Shown here: positions 1 to 7,799 of the stretch, piece by piece
How the letters are laid out: the number at the start of each line of letters is the position of its first letter
Position numbering within the stretch: position 1 is the stretch's first letter
From: Alkalihalophilus marmarensis DSM 21297
GTDB taxonomy: Bacteria > Bacillota > Bacilli > Bacillales > Bacillaceae_D
Length of the DNA: 64,000 nucleotides
Direction: 5' to 3'
Assembly: GCF_000474275.2 (NCBI RefSeq)
Contig: NZ_ATAE01000020.1
Location: 1-64,000, forward strand
Notes under the pieces: model-generated
Databases searched by the model: none
What the model was told of the DNA's origin: nothing
What the model saw: the letters and a program-made list of their open reading frames with translations, nothing else
Position numbers and translations under genes: made by a program

Positions 1-75
1 CGGTGCCTAGAGCAGGGCTGAGATCCCGCAGGGCCAAAGCCCGAGGAAGCTCAGCAGCTCACCGCGGAAAGCGAA
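1..75. repeat. Fragment of a GC-rich dispersed Bacillaceae-type repeat
   Basis: The first 75 bases are clearly more GC-rich than their surroundings. They contain the ordered blocks TGAGATCCCGCAGG (about 19-32), CCCGAGGAAGCTCAGC (about 41-56) and CCGCGGAAAGCGAAGC (about 62-77). From memory, blocks like these belong to palindromic, non-coding elements scattered between genes in many Bacillaceae. The element is cut by the window edge, so its full length and hairpin cannot be judged. No reading frame is credible here. Confidence 0.45.
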
Positions 76-154
76 GCATAATTCAGGTGTGGCGACTATG
101 CTATAGCCCATGTTTTACGGGACTTTTACTAAAACTATCTTAAATAGACACCGC

Positions 155-180
155 AAAGAGCTGATGGTGATCAGCTCTTT
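155..180 (-). terminator. Hairpin at the end of the sugar ABC operon
   Basis: A perfect 11-bp inverted repeat (155-165 and 170-180, arms AAAGAGCTGAT / ATCAGCTCTTT) with a 4-base loop overlaps the stop codon of the last permease gene. On the minus strand only a short T run follows, so it could be a terminator or a 3'-end stabilising hairpin. Confidence 0.55.
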
Positions 181-1022
181 ACTGCTCCTTCTGATAAACT
201 TTGAATAAATAATTTGTTAAATAACAGGAAGACAACTAATAGTGGTACTGTTGCCCAGAATGTTCCAGACATTATCATACCATAATCCATCTGTCTGGAA
301 TCATTTAATGCACGAAGCGCTACTTGCAAGGTGTGCATCGATGGGTCGCGAAGAACAACGAGCGGCCATAAGAAGTCGTTCCAGACATGCATGAATACGA
401 TAATTCCTAATGTTGCAAACGCCGGAAGCGTCATCGGCACTACAATATTCCAGTAAATTTGGAAGTTCGAGCAGCCATCAATTTTTGCTGCTTCAATCAT
501 TTCAAACGGTACACTTTCTTTAATATACTGCCTCATCCAGAAAATACCGAATGCATTTATTAAACCAGGAATGATCAATGCTTTAAAGTCATTTAACCAG
601 CCTAATGTTGTAATAATATAATATTGTGGAATCAACCCAAGCTGCGGCGGGACCATCATCGTAACAAGAATCATTACAAATAGTACGTTTTTCCCTTTGA
701 ATTCTAATTTAGCAAAGGTATACCCAGCCAGGGAACATAAGAATAATGTCCCAATGGTAATGGTCGTGGAAACAAAGAATGAATTCCACATCGCACCGAA
801 GAAATCAATATTACTCGTTACTTTTTGAAAGTTTTCAACTAAATGTGTACCTGGTGTAAATGGCGGCGGTACAGAATTGATTTCTCGGTTTAATCGTGTT
901 GCCATAACGAACATATAATAAAAGGGAAACAGGGAAACTAAAGATCCAGTGATTAAGAACAGATAAACCAGAACCTTATTTAGTGAAAATTTCCCTTCTC
1001 CAACTTCTTTTTTAGCTGCCAT
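171..1022 (-). CDS. Carbohydrate ABC transporter permease, MalG/AraQ type
   Basis: This 283-residue inner-membrane protein has six predicted helices and the permease EAA loop near residues 178-205 (EAAKIDG followed by the I-x-LP element), which docks on the ATPase. Length and helix pattern fit the MalG side of binding-protein-dependent sugar importers. AGGAGGG lies just upstream of the ATG. It follows its partner permease by 11 bases and is the last visible gene of the bglA operon. No ATPase gene is present, so a shared MsmX-type ATPase is likely (inference). A beta-glucoside or cellobiose-type substrate is inferred from the linked beta-glucosidase. Confidence 0.9.
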   Translation of the reverse strand: MAAKKEVGEGKFSLNKVLVYLFLITGSLVSLFPFYYMFVMATRLNREINSVPPPFTPGTHLVENFQKVTSNIDFFGAMWNSFFVSTTITIGTLFLCSLAGYTFAKLEFKGKNVLFVMILVTMMVPPQLGLIPQYYIITTLGWLNDFKALIIPGLINAFGIFWMRQYIKESVPFEMIEAAKIDGCSNFQIYWNIVVPMTLPAFATLGIIVFMHVWNDFLWPLVVLRDPSMHTLQVALRALNDSRQMDYGMIMSGTFWATVPLLVVFLLFNKLFIQSLSEGAVKS

Positions 1023-1033
1023 GCCAATCCCTC

Positions 1034-1951
1034 CTAACTAATCTTTTTTGATCGGCCAATTCTGTTTGTAATCCATAGGTTAATTGCAGTTAACGTAATA
1101 ATGATCAAGAATAAAACGATTGCTGCAGCTGATGCGGTTCCAAATGAGTTGTAAACAAACGCATCTCTCCATAAGTACGCAACCATGGTAATCCCTTCTT
1201 CACGTAAATTACGTCCTAAGAAAATTAATGGTTCTGTGAATAATTGAAAGCTTCCGATCGTTGCTGTGAACACAACAAACATCGTAATCGGCTTAAGCAT
1301 AGGAAGAGTAATGAGACGAATTTGCTGGCTCAATGTAGCCCCGTCCATTTTTGCTGCTTCATATAATTCTTTGGGAATACTTTGCATCCCTGCTAAGAAA
1401 ATAATCGTGTTATAACCAACCCATCTCCAGAATACCATCGTTGCAATGGCAATCTTTACAGGCCAGTATTCAGCATCCCAGCGAATAGGCCCTACATCAA
1501 AGAAGCTTAAAATATAGTTTGCAAATCCAAACGGTTGATTATTGAATACAACACCGAAGATGATGGCTACTGCTACAATTGATGTAATATACGGCAGGAA
1601 AATCATCGTTCTGAAGGTGTTACGAAAACGGATCAAAGTAGAATTTAAGGCAAATGCTATTAAAATAGCAATGATAATCTGCGGTAATGTCCCCATGATC
1701 CCTATAATGAACGTGTTTTTAATAGAAGAATAAAACACTGGATCATTAAAGATAAATTCAAAGTTTTTAAATCCATTGAATGTCATTGGATTTAATCCAT
1801 CCCACCTAAAGAAGGATAAATAGAAGCTGAATATCATTGGGAATAGCCCAAAGATAGCAAATAGAATGAAAAAAGGAGAAATAAATAAGTAGGCTGATAA
1901 AGCGGTACGTCGTTTTTCTGTCAGCCATTTGGCTTTTTTAGATGTCTCCAA
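1034..1951 (-). CDS. Carbohydrate ABC transporter permease, MalF/LacF type
   Basis: This multi-pass permease has an EAA loop (EAAKMDGATLSQQ, about residues 197-209 in this numbering) and pairs with the following MalG-type protein. The frame stays open to an ATG at 2050, but that ATG has no ribosome binding site and would add 33 polar residues. A TTG at 1951 sits 9 bases after GGGAGG and gives a normal 305-residue protein starting METSKKAKW, so I chose it. It lies about 220 bases downstream of the binding-protein gene, with an RNA hairpin between them. Confidence 0.88.
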   Translation of the reverse strand: METSKKAKWLTEKRRTALSAYLFISPFFILFAIFGLFPMIFSFYLSFFRWDGLNPMTFNGFKNFEFIFNDPVFYSSIKNTFIIGIMGTLPQIIIAILIAFALNSTLIRFRNTFRTMIFLPYITSIVAVAIIFGVVFNNQPFGFANYILSFFDVGPIRWDAEYWPVKIAIATMVFWRWVGYNTIIFLAGMQSIPKELYEAAKMDGATLSQQIRLITLPMLKPITMFVVFTATIGSFQLFTEPLIFLGRNLREEGITMVAYLWRDAFVYNSFGTASAAAIVLFLIIITLTAINLWITNRIGRSKKIS

Positions 1952-2133
1952 TCGTATGTACCTCCCTGCAAAATAATTTTGACTGCTGTTAGAATGGCTT
2001 GCTGGTTTTCGAGAGTGGCTTATATTCCCTATGGTCACTTGAATGTTCATTTATAGGTGTAGAAGCCAGCCTCGAAACGATGTAATATTAGTCCAACAAG
2101 CAAAGATAACTGTCAATTTCATTGTGTGTGAGA

Positions 2134-2160
2134 GGGAATGCCTGTGTAGTCAGGCATCCC
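2134..2160 (-). promoter_or_regulatory. Intercistronic RNA hairpin between binding protein and permeases
   Basis: GGGAATGCCTG (2134-2144) pairs with CAGGCATCCC (2151-2160), with one bulged base. It lies just past the binding-protein stop codon. No T run follows on the minus strand, so it looks less like a full terminator than a hairpin that protects the upstream message. Such hairpins commonly raise binding-protein dosage over permeases (inference). Confidence 0.5.
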
Positions 2161-2171
2161 CAATCACTTAC

Positions 2172-3488
2172 TTATTGTCTGTCAAGAATACGCTCCATAC
2201 GTACTAGCGCTGCTTCCCACTCTTCTTGTGGATCGCTGCCTGCTGCTACGTTATCAATCGCTTCTTTCACTTCGCCGTCAACTGGGTAGTAGTTTCTGCC
2301 TTTGTATACAGGTACAACTGCTTCTGCAGCTTCAGAGAAGATTTGAGCAACTGGCGCACCACCGAAATACGAATCTTCATACTCTAAGAATTCAGGCATT
2401 TCATATACTGCTGGTGCTGATGGGAATAAACCGTAATCTAAGAATGCTTTTAGCTGCTGTTCTGGAGCAGTAAGCCACTCAATGAATTTATACGCTTCTT
2501 CCGGATGCTCACTCTCAGCTGGAACTGTTAAGTAAGAACCGCCCCAGTTTCCTGCACCTTCAGGCATTGTCGTTAGAGACCATACGCCTTCTTCAGGGCT
2601 GTTGTCTTTAATAACCCCTTGCATCCAAGCAGGAGCTAACATTGTTGCATAGCTTCCTTCATCCATTCCAGCGAACCATTCAGGCGTCCACAGCGGAATA
2701 TTTCCAATTAAATCTTGGTCAAGTAAACTAGCTACATAGTTATAAGCATCGCTGATTTGGTTATGCTCTTCAACGATTAGCTCATCGTCTGTGTTGAAGT
2801 ATTGCTCTGTTGCTTGGTCACGCCTTGCATTGTATACAAGCTCCGCTCCATCAACCATTTGCTTTCCTGTTTTCTCTTGAATTTCTTTGGCTACATTTTC
2901 AAAGTCGTCCCACGTTGCAACTAAATCAGATACAGCTTCTGGTGAAGAATCAAAGCCAGCTTCTTCAAAGACATCTGTGCGGTAGAACATAACAGTTGGT
3001 CCTATGTCTGTTGGCAGTCCGAACAGGAAGTCGCCGTCTGCATTTTCACCATTTTGCCAAACCCAATCAAGGTAGTTCTCAGACACTTCTTCTGCTCCAA
3101 GATCGTATAGGTTTGTAAACGCATGTTCAGCATTACGGTATCTCTCGATTTGAGCTTCTTCGATCATTGTAATGTCAGGAGCGCCCGTCCCAGCAGAGAT
3201 CGATGTAAATAAGTTATCATGTAAATCATTCATATCACTGTTTTGTAGGTTAATTGTTACATTTGGAGTTTCTTCTACATATTCTTCAATTAATTTATCG
3301 TAGCCTGTATTACCGAACTCCCAAAAAACTAACTCAATGTCTCCATCGCCAATTGTTTCTGACGTTGTGTCATCTCCTGCGTTATCAGTGTCACCGCCGT
3401 CGCCGTTCGTGTTTTCATTTCCTCCACAAGCAGCTAGAACGGATAGAGCTAATACAGTTGTTGCTGTTAATCTCAAGAATTTTTTCAT
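2172..3488 (-). CDS. Sugar-binding lipoprotein of the ABC importer
   Basis: A 438-residue extracellular solute-binding protein of family 1 (MalE-like). The signal peptide ends in a lipobox with Cys21 (VLAAC), followed by an acidic, Asp/Gly/Asn-rich linker typical of lipoproteins of bacilli living at high pH or salt. It should be anchored on the outer face of the membrane and deliver sugar to the two permeases. It lies between bglA and the permeases in the same direction, with its own candidate operator upstream at 3631-3646. The exact sugar is not readable; beta-glucosides are inferred from bglA. Confidence 0.9.
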   Translation of the reverse strand: MKKFLRLTATTVLALSVLAACGGNENTNGDGGDTDNAGDDTTSETIGDGDIELVFWEFGNTGYDKLIEEYVEETPNVTINLQNSDMNDLHDNLFTSISAGTGAPDITMIEEAQIERYRNAEHAFTNLYDLGAEEVSENYLDWVWQNGENADGDFLFGLPTDIGPTVMFYRTDVFEEAGFDSSPEAVSDLVATWDDFENVAKEIQEKTGKQMVDGAELVYNARRDQATEQYFNTDDELIVEEHNQISDAYNYVASLLDQDLIGNIPLWTPEWFAGMDEGSYATMLAPAWMQGVIKDNSPEEGVWSLTTMPEGAGNWGGSYLTVPAESEHPEEAYKFIEWLTAPEQQLKAFLDYGLFPSAPAVYEMPEFLEYEDSYFGGAPVAQIFSEAAEAVVPVYKGRNYYPVDGEVKEAIDNVAAGSDPQEEWEAALVRMERILDRQ

Positions 3489-3630
3489 TTTTATTGCTCC
3501 CCCTTATACCAGTTATTTTCTGTCTGAAACAGTGATGTTATTTACTTTACAACAATTCTCTACCCCTCACCCCCCTTAATGAAGTAAAAAGTAATAAAGG
3601 AAAAGGCTACAATATTAAGCTCGAATAGCT

Positions 3631-3646
3631 ACTAAAGCGCTTTAGT
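3631..3646. promoter_or_regulatory. Perfect 16-bp LacI-family-type operator
   Basis: ACTAAAGCGCTTTAGT is an exact palindrome with the central CG typical of LacI/GalR operators. It lies in the 180-bp gap between bglA and the binding-protein gene. It departs from the CcpA cre consensus at its outer positions, so a local LacI-type sugar repressor is more likely. Such a repressor gene is not in the window. Confidence 0.6.
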
Positions 3647-3668
3647 TGATTTCAAAAAAATATATCAT

Positions 3669-5012
3669 TTACACTTCAAAGAAATTATTCGCAACCGTTT
3701 GTTTGTACCAGTAAAAGCTGTCTTTTTTCGTACGTTCGAGCGTTCTGTAATTCACGTGAACGATTCCAAAGCGCATTGTATAGCCTTCTGCCCATTCAAA
3801 GTTATCTAATAGAGACCAAGTAAGATATCCTTTAATGTTCACACCAGATTCGATGCTGCGCTGCAAAGCTACTAAATGCTGCTTCAAATAATCTGTGCGG
3901 CGATCATCTTTCACTTCACCGTTTTCCACACCATCATTAATGCAAGCACCATTTTCCGTGATATAGATCGGAACATTTCCGTAATTCTCATTAATATGTG
4001 TTAACACTTTATAGAAACCTTCAGGGTAGATGTTCCAGCCAATATCTGTTTTTAAGTAGCCTGCATCGACTTTTTCGTGGTCGAATAACCCTTCATTTTC
4101 TTTGTAACGTCCGACCCCGCCAGAGTAATAATTAATTCCTAGAAAATCGATCGGCTGTGAGATGATCTCCATGTCACCTTCTTCAATTTGCAGTACCGCA
4201 CCCTTTTCTTCAAACCATTTCACCATGAAATCTGGGTACGTTCCTTTGAATACCGGGTCAAAGAACCAATCCATAAAATAGCCATTCACTCGCTTACATG
4301 CATCAATATCTTCTTGTTTATTGCTGTATGGCTCATTCCATTCAACATTCGGAGCGTAACCAATCTGTCCTTTTATACCAAGTTCTCTAAAGCGAATAAC
4401 TGTTTTGCCGTGTGCCACAAGCAGGTGATGCGCCACATTCATTGCTAGCTGCAAATCATTATTACCAGGAGCATGAGCACCTACGTAATTGGATAAGAAT
4501 GACACACACCAAGGTTCATTAAACGTAATCCAATGCTTAATTTTCCCTTCGAATTCTTTGAACATTAACTCTGCATACTGCAAGAAGGCTTCAATCGTTT
4601 CACGGTTATCCCAGCCGCCTTTATCTTGAAGTGCTTGCGGAAGATCCCAGTGATAAAGGGTACACATCGGCTCGATACCTTTCTCAAGCAGACGGTCTAC
4701 TAAGTTATGATAATAATCTAAGCCCTCTTGGTTTACTTCTCCAGTGCCCTCTGGAAAAATTCTAGGCCAGGCCACTGAGAAACGGTAGAAATCAACCCCA
4801 AGGTCGTCCATGATCTCAATGTCTTCTTCATACTTGTGATAGCTGCCGCAAGCGACATCTCCGTTATCTCCGTTTACTACTTTGCCTGGAGTTTTTGAAA
4901 ATGTATCCCAAATCGATGTTCCTCTGCCGCCTTCATTTGCGGCACCCTCTATTTGATAGGATGCTGTAGCGACTCCCCATTTCATATCTTTAGGAAATTG
5001 GATAATAGTCAT
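3669..5012 (-). CDS. bglA: GH1 beta-glucosidase
   Basis: This cytoplasmic enzyme hydrolyses beta-glucosides such as cellobiose. The acid/base glutamate is in TFNEPW (E166) and the nucleophile in ITENG (E353). The C-terminal DNFEWAEG segment, with E406 in the position that contacts the free sugar hydroxyls, marks a true beta-glucosidase; 6-phospho-beta-glucosidases carry a Ser/Lys/Tyr phosphate site there. This agrees with an ABC importer rather than a PTS. I chose the ATG at 5012 because GGAGGGAG precedes it. The longer frame to 5078 has no ribosome site. At 447 residues it has the normal GH1 length. Confidence 0.93.
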   Translation of the reverse strand: MTIIQFPKDMKWGVATASYQIEGAANEGGRGTSIWDTFSKTPGKVVNGDNGDVACGSYHKYEEDIEIMDDLGVDFYRFSVAWPRIFPEGTGEVNQEGLDYYHNLVDRLLEKGIEPMCTLYHWDLPQALQDKGGWDNRETIEAFLQYAELMFKEFEGKIKHWITFNEPWCVSFLSNYVGAHAPGNNDLQLAMNVAHHLLVAHGKTVIRFRELGIKGQIGYAPNVEWNEPYSNKQEDIDACKRVNGYFMDWFFDPVFKGTYPDFMVKWFEEKGAVLQIEEGDMEIISQPIDFLGINYYSGGVGRYKENEGLFDHEKVDAGYLKTDIGWNIYPEGFYKVLTHINENYGNVPIYITENGACINDGVENGEVKDDRRTDYLKQHLVALQRSIESGVNIKGYLTWSLLDNFEWAEGYTMRFGIVHVNYRTLERTKKDSFYWYKQTVANNFFEV

Positions 5013-5056
5013 GTATGATAACTCCCTCCATATCGTTTTGAATATTCTGTCTAGTA

Positions 5057-5066
5057 AAAGCGCTTT
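5057..5066. promoter_or_regulatory. LacI-type palindrome in the bglA leader
   Basis: AAAGCGCTTT, within GTAAAAGCGCTTTCGTA, lies about 45 bp before the bglA start codon and about 125 bp after the predicted transcription start. Its core matches the operator at 3631-3646 and the pair around the bglA promoter. It may act as a roadblock or a looping site. Confidence 0.5.
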
Positions 5067-5177
5067 CGTAGTTGGCAAAAAAAAATAAATTGCTACATTC
5101 TACAAAACGTAAAAGTAATCTTGGATCTTCGCCTGCCTGCTAGCAGTGTGAGATCTCGTTTATGTAAAATTGTTTAA

Positions 5178-5248
5178 GAAAGCCCTTTCGTAAAGTTATT
5201 ATATACTCTCTTTTTCTAGTATGCAATACTTTTTTCGAAACCGCTTTC
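5178..5248 (-). promoter_or_regulatory. bglA promoter flanked by two palindromic operators
   Basis: On the minus strand TTGCAT (5221-5226) and TATAAT (5198-5203) are separated by exactly 17 bases, a strong sigma-A promoter with a start near 5191. GAAAGCCCTTTC (5178-5189) covers the first transcribed bases and GAAACCGCTTTC (5237-5248) sits just upstream of the -35 box. The arrangement suits a repressor that binds both sides, by a local LacI-type protein or CcpA (inference). Confidence 0.72.
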
Positions 5249-5264
5249 CTAAATTTTTTCGAAC

Positions 5265-5301
5265 AATTAAAATAAGACGCCGCCCTTTTTTGGACAGCGT
5301 C
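5265..5301 (-). terminator. Rho-independent terminator of the AIM24-family gene
   Basis: On the minus strand GACGCTGTCC pairs with GGGCGGCGTC (10 pairs, two of them G-U) around a six-A loop, followed by TTATTTT. It separates the AIM24-family gene from the bgl promoter. Confidence 0.75.
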
Positions 5302-5360
5302 GCTGTAACAACCCATATCTATTAATGAGATAAAATACTTGGTGACTCGCTAAAATTCTT

Positions 5361-6041
5361 TTATTTAGCCCCTTCAAAATATGGCTGAACAATGACAAAG
5401 CCATTTCCTTCAAACGCCATTTGAATGGACTCGCCGCTTCCTCTGCCTAAAAATGTCCGATAGTTCATATCGGTCTTAAATTTCGGTTCGAGATGACCTG
5501 ACCAGGCGACAGTTGCACTAGGGTCTGTAAATACAGGCTTTCCAGGTTCAACTAGTAAGGTCAGCGGCTCGTAGTGGGTTGTAATCGCTACTTTCCCTCG
5601 CCCCTCTAAACCTATATTAAATAACCCTCCGCTCATCATTCCTGCTACCTTGCGCATCATATGAATATCCCAGTCAACCGAAGGCTCAAATGCTAACACA
5701 TCGTCTCCATTGACAGTGATTTTATCTCCAAGCAAATCTAAAATCGTAATCTTTTTTCCCTGATCCGATAAATAAAGGATGCCTTTTCCTTTCGCTTTCA
5801 TCAGCTCGTTGCCTTCATTAGTAAAGGCTTTTTTAAACATCCGGTTTGCCCCGTGCTCAAGCATTCCTTCGCGCTCAAAGCGAATGTCTCCTTCATAGGC
5901 AATCATTGAACCCATTTTAGACCATATTAAATCATCAAGCTCCACTCTTAATATGCGGTCCGTTTCCAATCCAAACGTATCATATTGCTTCTCTTTGTTC
6001 ATCGTCTTTTGAATAAATTCTTGGATCGAGTATTCGCTCAC
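5361..6041 (-). CDS. AIM24 / TIGR00266-type beta-sandwich protein
   Basis: A 226-residue cytoplasmic protein without signal peptide or membrane segment. The glycine-rich strands (MSGGLFNIGLEGRGKVAI, the late WSGHLEP element and a GRGSGES motif near the end) fit the AIM24 (DUF124) family, a double beta-sandwich fold named after a yeast mitochondrial protein; its bacterial role is not established. It is transcribed alone, ending at the hairpin at 5265-5301. The CTCC/AGGTG-like site before the ATG supports the start. Confidence 0.75.
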   Translation of the reverse strand: MSEYSIQEFIQKTMNKEKQYDTFGLETDRILRVELDDLIWSKMGSMIAYEGDIRFEREGMLEHGANRMFKKAFTNEGNELMKAKGKGILYLSDQGKKITILDLLGDKITVNGDDVLAFEPSVDWDIHMMRKVAGMMSGGLFNIGLEGRGKVAITTHYEPLTLLVEPGKPVFTDPSATVAWSGHLEPKFKTDMNYRTFLGRGSGESIQMAFEGNGFVIVQPYFEGAK

Positions 6042-6150
6042 TCCTGCCTCACCTCTTATTTATTATCTATCACACTATGCCAAGATTCTACCATTATATG
6101 GTTTAGGTGGTAAAGAGATGTGAGTTAGAGTGCTGCGTGTCTTGAGACTG

Positions 6151-6345
6151 ACGCAATTATTATTTGACTAGATACAATTGCGACTGACACCGACGCTATT
6201 ATCCTCTCAATTGGCGCAATAACAGCAGACTGACGCAATAGCGTCTGGAACTGACGCAATAGCGTCTGGAACTGACGCAATAGCGTCTGGAACTGACGCA
6301 ATAGCGTCTGGAACCGGCGCAATAAGCTGTGGAACCCGAGCAATT
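6151..6345 (-). repeat. 21-bp tandem array, locus 1 (ATTGCGTCAG core)
   Basis: Read on the minus strand, an ATTGCGTCAG-like core begins at 6344, 6323, 6302, 6281, 6260, 6239, 6220, 6199, 6178 and 6157. The steps are 21 bp except one of 19. Four central units (6230-6313) are identical over 21 bp; the outer ones have drifted. Because 21 is a multiple of three, the array keeps frames open and creates false repetitive peptides. It fills most of the gap between the AIM24-family gene and the permease gene. The same core and period recur at 40642 and 43081. Confidence 0.9.
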
Positions 6346-6428
6346 CGCACCTCAATCCACGCATAAACGGTGTGAAAAGATACATTTGCCGGGAAAAGCA
6401 CCTAAACAAGACCTCATATAAAAGACCT

Positions 6429-7799
6429 TTATTTCACCATCATCACAAAACTAATTCCTAAAATAGCCAGTACAAGCAGGTGAACACCATTCGTTCGCAG
6501 CCCTGTCTGTACTCCTGTCATGCCGACTAACCGGCTGACCATTAAATTCAATCCTGAAAAAGGACTTAGAGCAGCTGATATGGACCAAGTAAGCAACAAA
6601 AGCATAGCCAGTGACAGCGTGCTGATTCCTAACTCATCTGCATTGAGCTGCATGGCAAGAGCAGCAATGACGGCAATTTGATGAATGCCGATATAAGTGA
6701 CAAGCAGGACAAGAGCCATGATAGCCATCGCAAATAATAAAAATGATTGTTCAGCTATTGCGATTAGCAGCTCACTAATCTTATTTGCGAAAGTGGTTCC
6801 TTGAAGAGCGTGAGCTAATACGCCGGCACTCATAAACAGCATGATTTCATTGTTTAACATCGGGACCGATTGATCACGGTACCCCTTTATTAGTGGAGTG
6901 AGTTTCCTCCAGCTTTTCGTTAATACTCCCCACATTAGCGGAAGGATCACAGAAATCATGCTCACGATTATGACCATCGACCACTTTGTCACATACTCTA
7001 TTGCTAAGGACGAACTCATAAGGATCATTACAAATAAGATCAGTTTCAGCAGCTGCCATTTATGTGTTTTATCTAATTGCACCACTGGAAATCCCTCTGC
7101 GGAAACGGTATGGTTTCTACTCCATAGATAAAATAAAAGATTGCCAATAAGGAGTGAAAGAATAGAGAGCCCCATGCCATAAATAATATAGCGGCCCACT
7201 GGCATATTTAAGTAATATAAGATTAGAGAAACAGAAGCAAAGTAGGGAGACCACATTAGAGCCGACGAAAAACCAATTAAATAGCTTTTAGCTGACATTT
7301 CTGATGGGAGTTTTAGACTCTCTAAAAACTCACTGACTATTCTTATTGACCCTAAATTTAAGATTGGACTCAAAATAAATAACGAACTTGTAATGCCAAA
7401 GAACAGTTTTCTCGGGTGATGCAGCAGATTTTGTAAGAACGATTCTACGGATTGGAAATATCCATTCAGTTTGAGCGGCATTGAGAGCATAGGAGAGAGT
7501 GTTACTAAGCAAAGAAGAGGCAAAATGAGTAAAACCCCCTCACTCACCCCGTGAAACCCAGCTCCTTTACTAAATTCCAACGCAATCCCTGTACCCATCA
7601 TGATGAAACCAATTATTCTTGGAAATCCTCGAGAAAAATAGGCACTTGTAATGAATGCTAAAACAGCTATCACAACGACCACATACCCTAACCATGTAAG
7701 CCCCGCGAAGTATTGTATAAGAAATAAAAAACACATTGATAGAATGAGATAACTACGCAGCAGCTTCCCCTTTCCAATAAACAAAGACATGGCGTTCAA
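6429..7799 (-). CDS. Polytopic membrane protein, probable hexarate or organic-acid transporter
   Basis: A 456-residue protein with about 11-12 hydrophobic segments and no soluble domain. I do not recognise a close family; the layout of two halves with re-entrant-looking loops recalls ion-transporter (IT) superfamily carriers such as DASS or TRAP large subunits. It starts at a TTG directly after the garD stop codon (an ATG follows three codons later), so it is probably translationally coupled to garD. Its place at the end of the galactarate operon suggests uptake of galactarate or a related acid, but that is inference. Confidence 0.6.
   Translation of the reverse strand: MNAMSLFIGKGKLLRSYLILSMCFLFLIQYFAGLTWLGYVVVVIAVLAFITSAYFSRGFPRIIGFIMMGTGIALEFSKGAGFHGVSEGVLLILPLLCLVTLSPMLSMPLKLNGYFQSVESFLQNLLHHPRKLFFGITSSLFILSPILNLGSIRIVSEFLESLKLPSEMSAKSYLIGFSSALMWSPYFASVSLILYYLNMPVGRYIIYGMGLSILSLLIGNLLFYLWSRNHTVSAEGFPVVQLDKTHKWQLLKLILFVMILMSSSLAIEYVTKWSMVIIVSMISVILPLMWGVLTKSWRKLTPLIKGYRDQSVPMLNNEIMLFMSAGVLAHALQGTTFANKISELLIAIAEQSFLLFAMAIMALVLLVTYIGIHQIAVIAALAMQLNADELGISTLSLAMLLLLTWSISAALSPFSGLNLMVSRLVGMTGVQTGLRTNGVHLLVLAILGISFVMMVK

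Noticed and set aside
3631-3646. Reading the palindrome as a CcpA cre site
   Set aside because: Both outer halves depart from the cre consensus; a general LacI-type operator fits better.
6230-6334. Possible CRISPR array
   Set aside because: The units are direct 21-bp tandem copies with no unique spacers and no cas genes nearby.
6125-6409. Open frames with LRQFQTL-type repeats across the first 21-bp array
   Set aside because: The 21-bp period (seven codons) keeps two frames open at once; there is no ribosome binding site or non-repeat domain.
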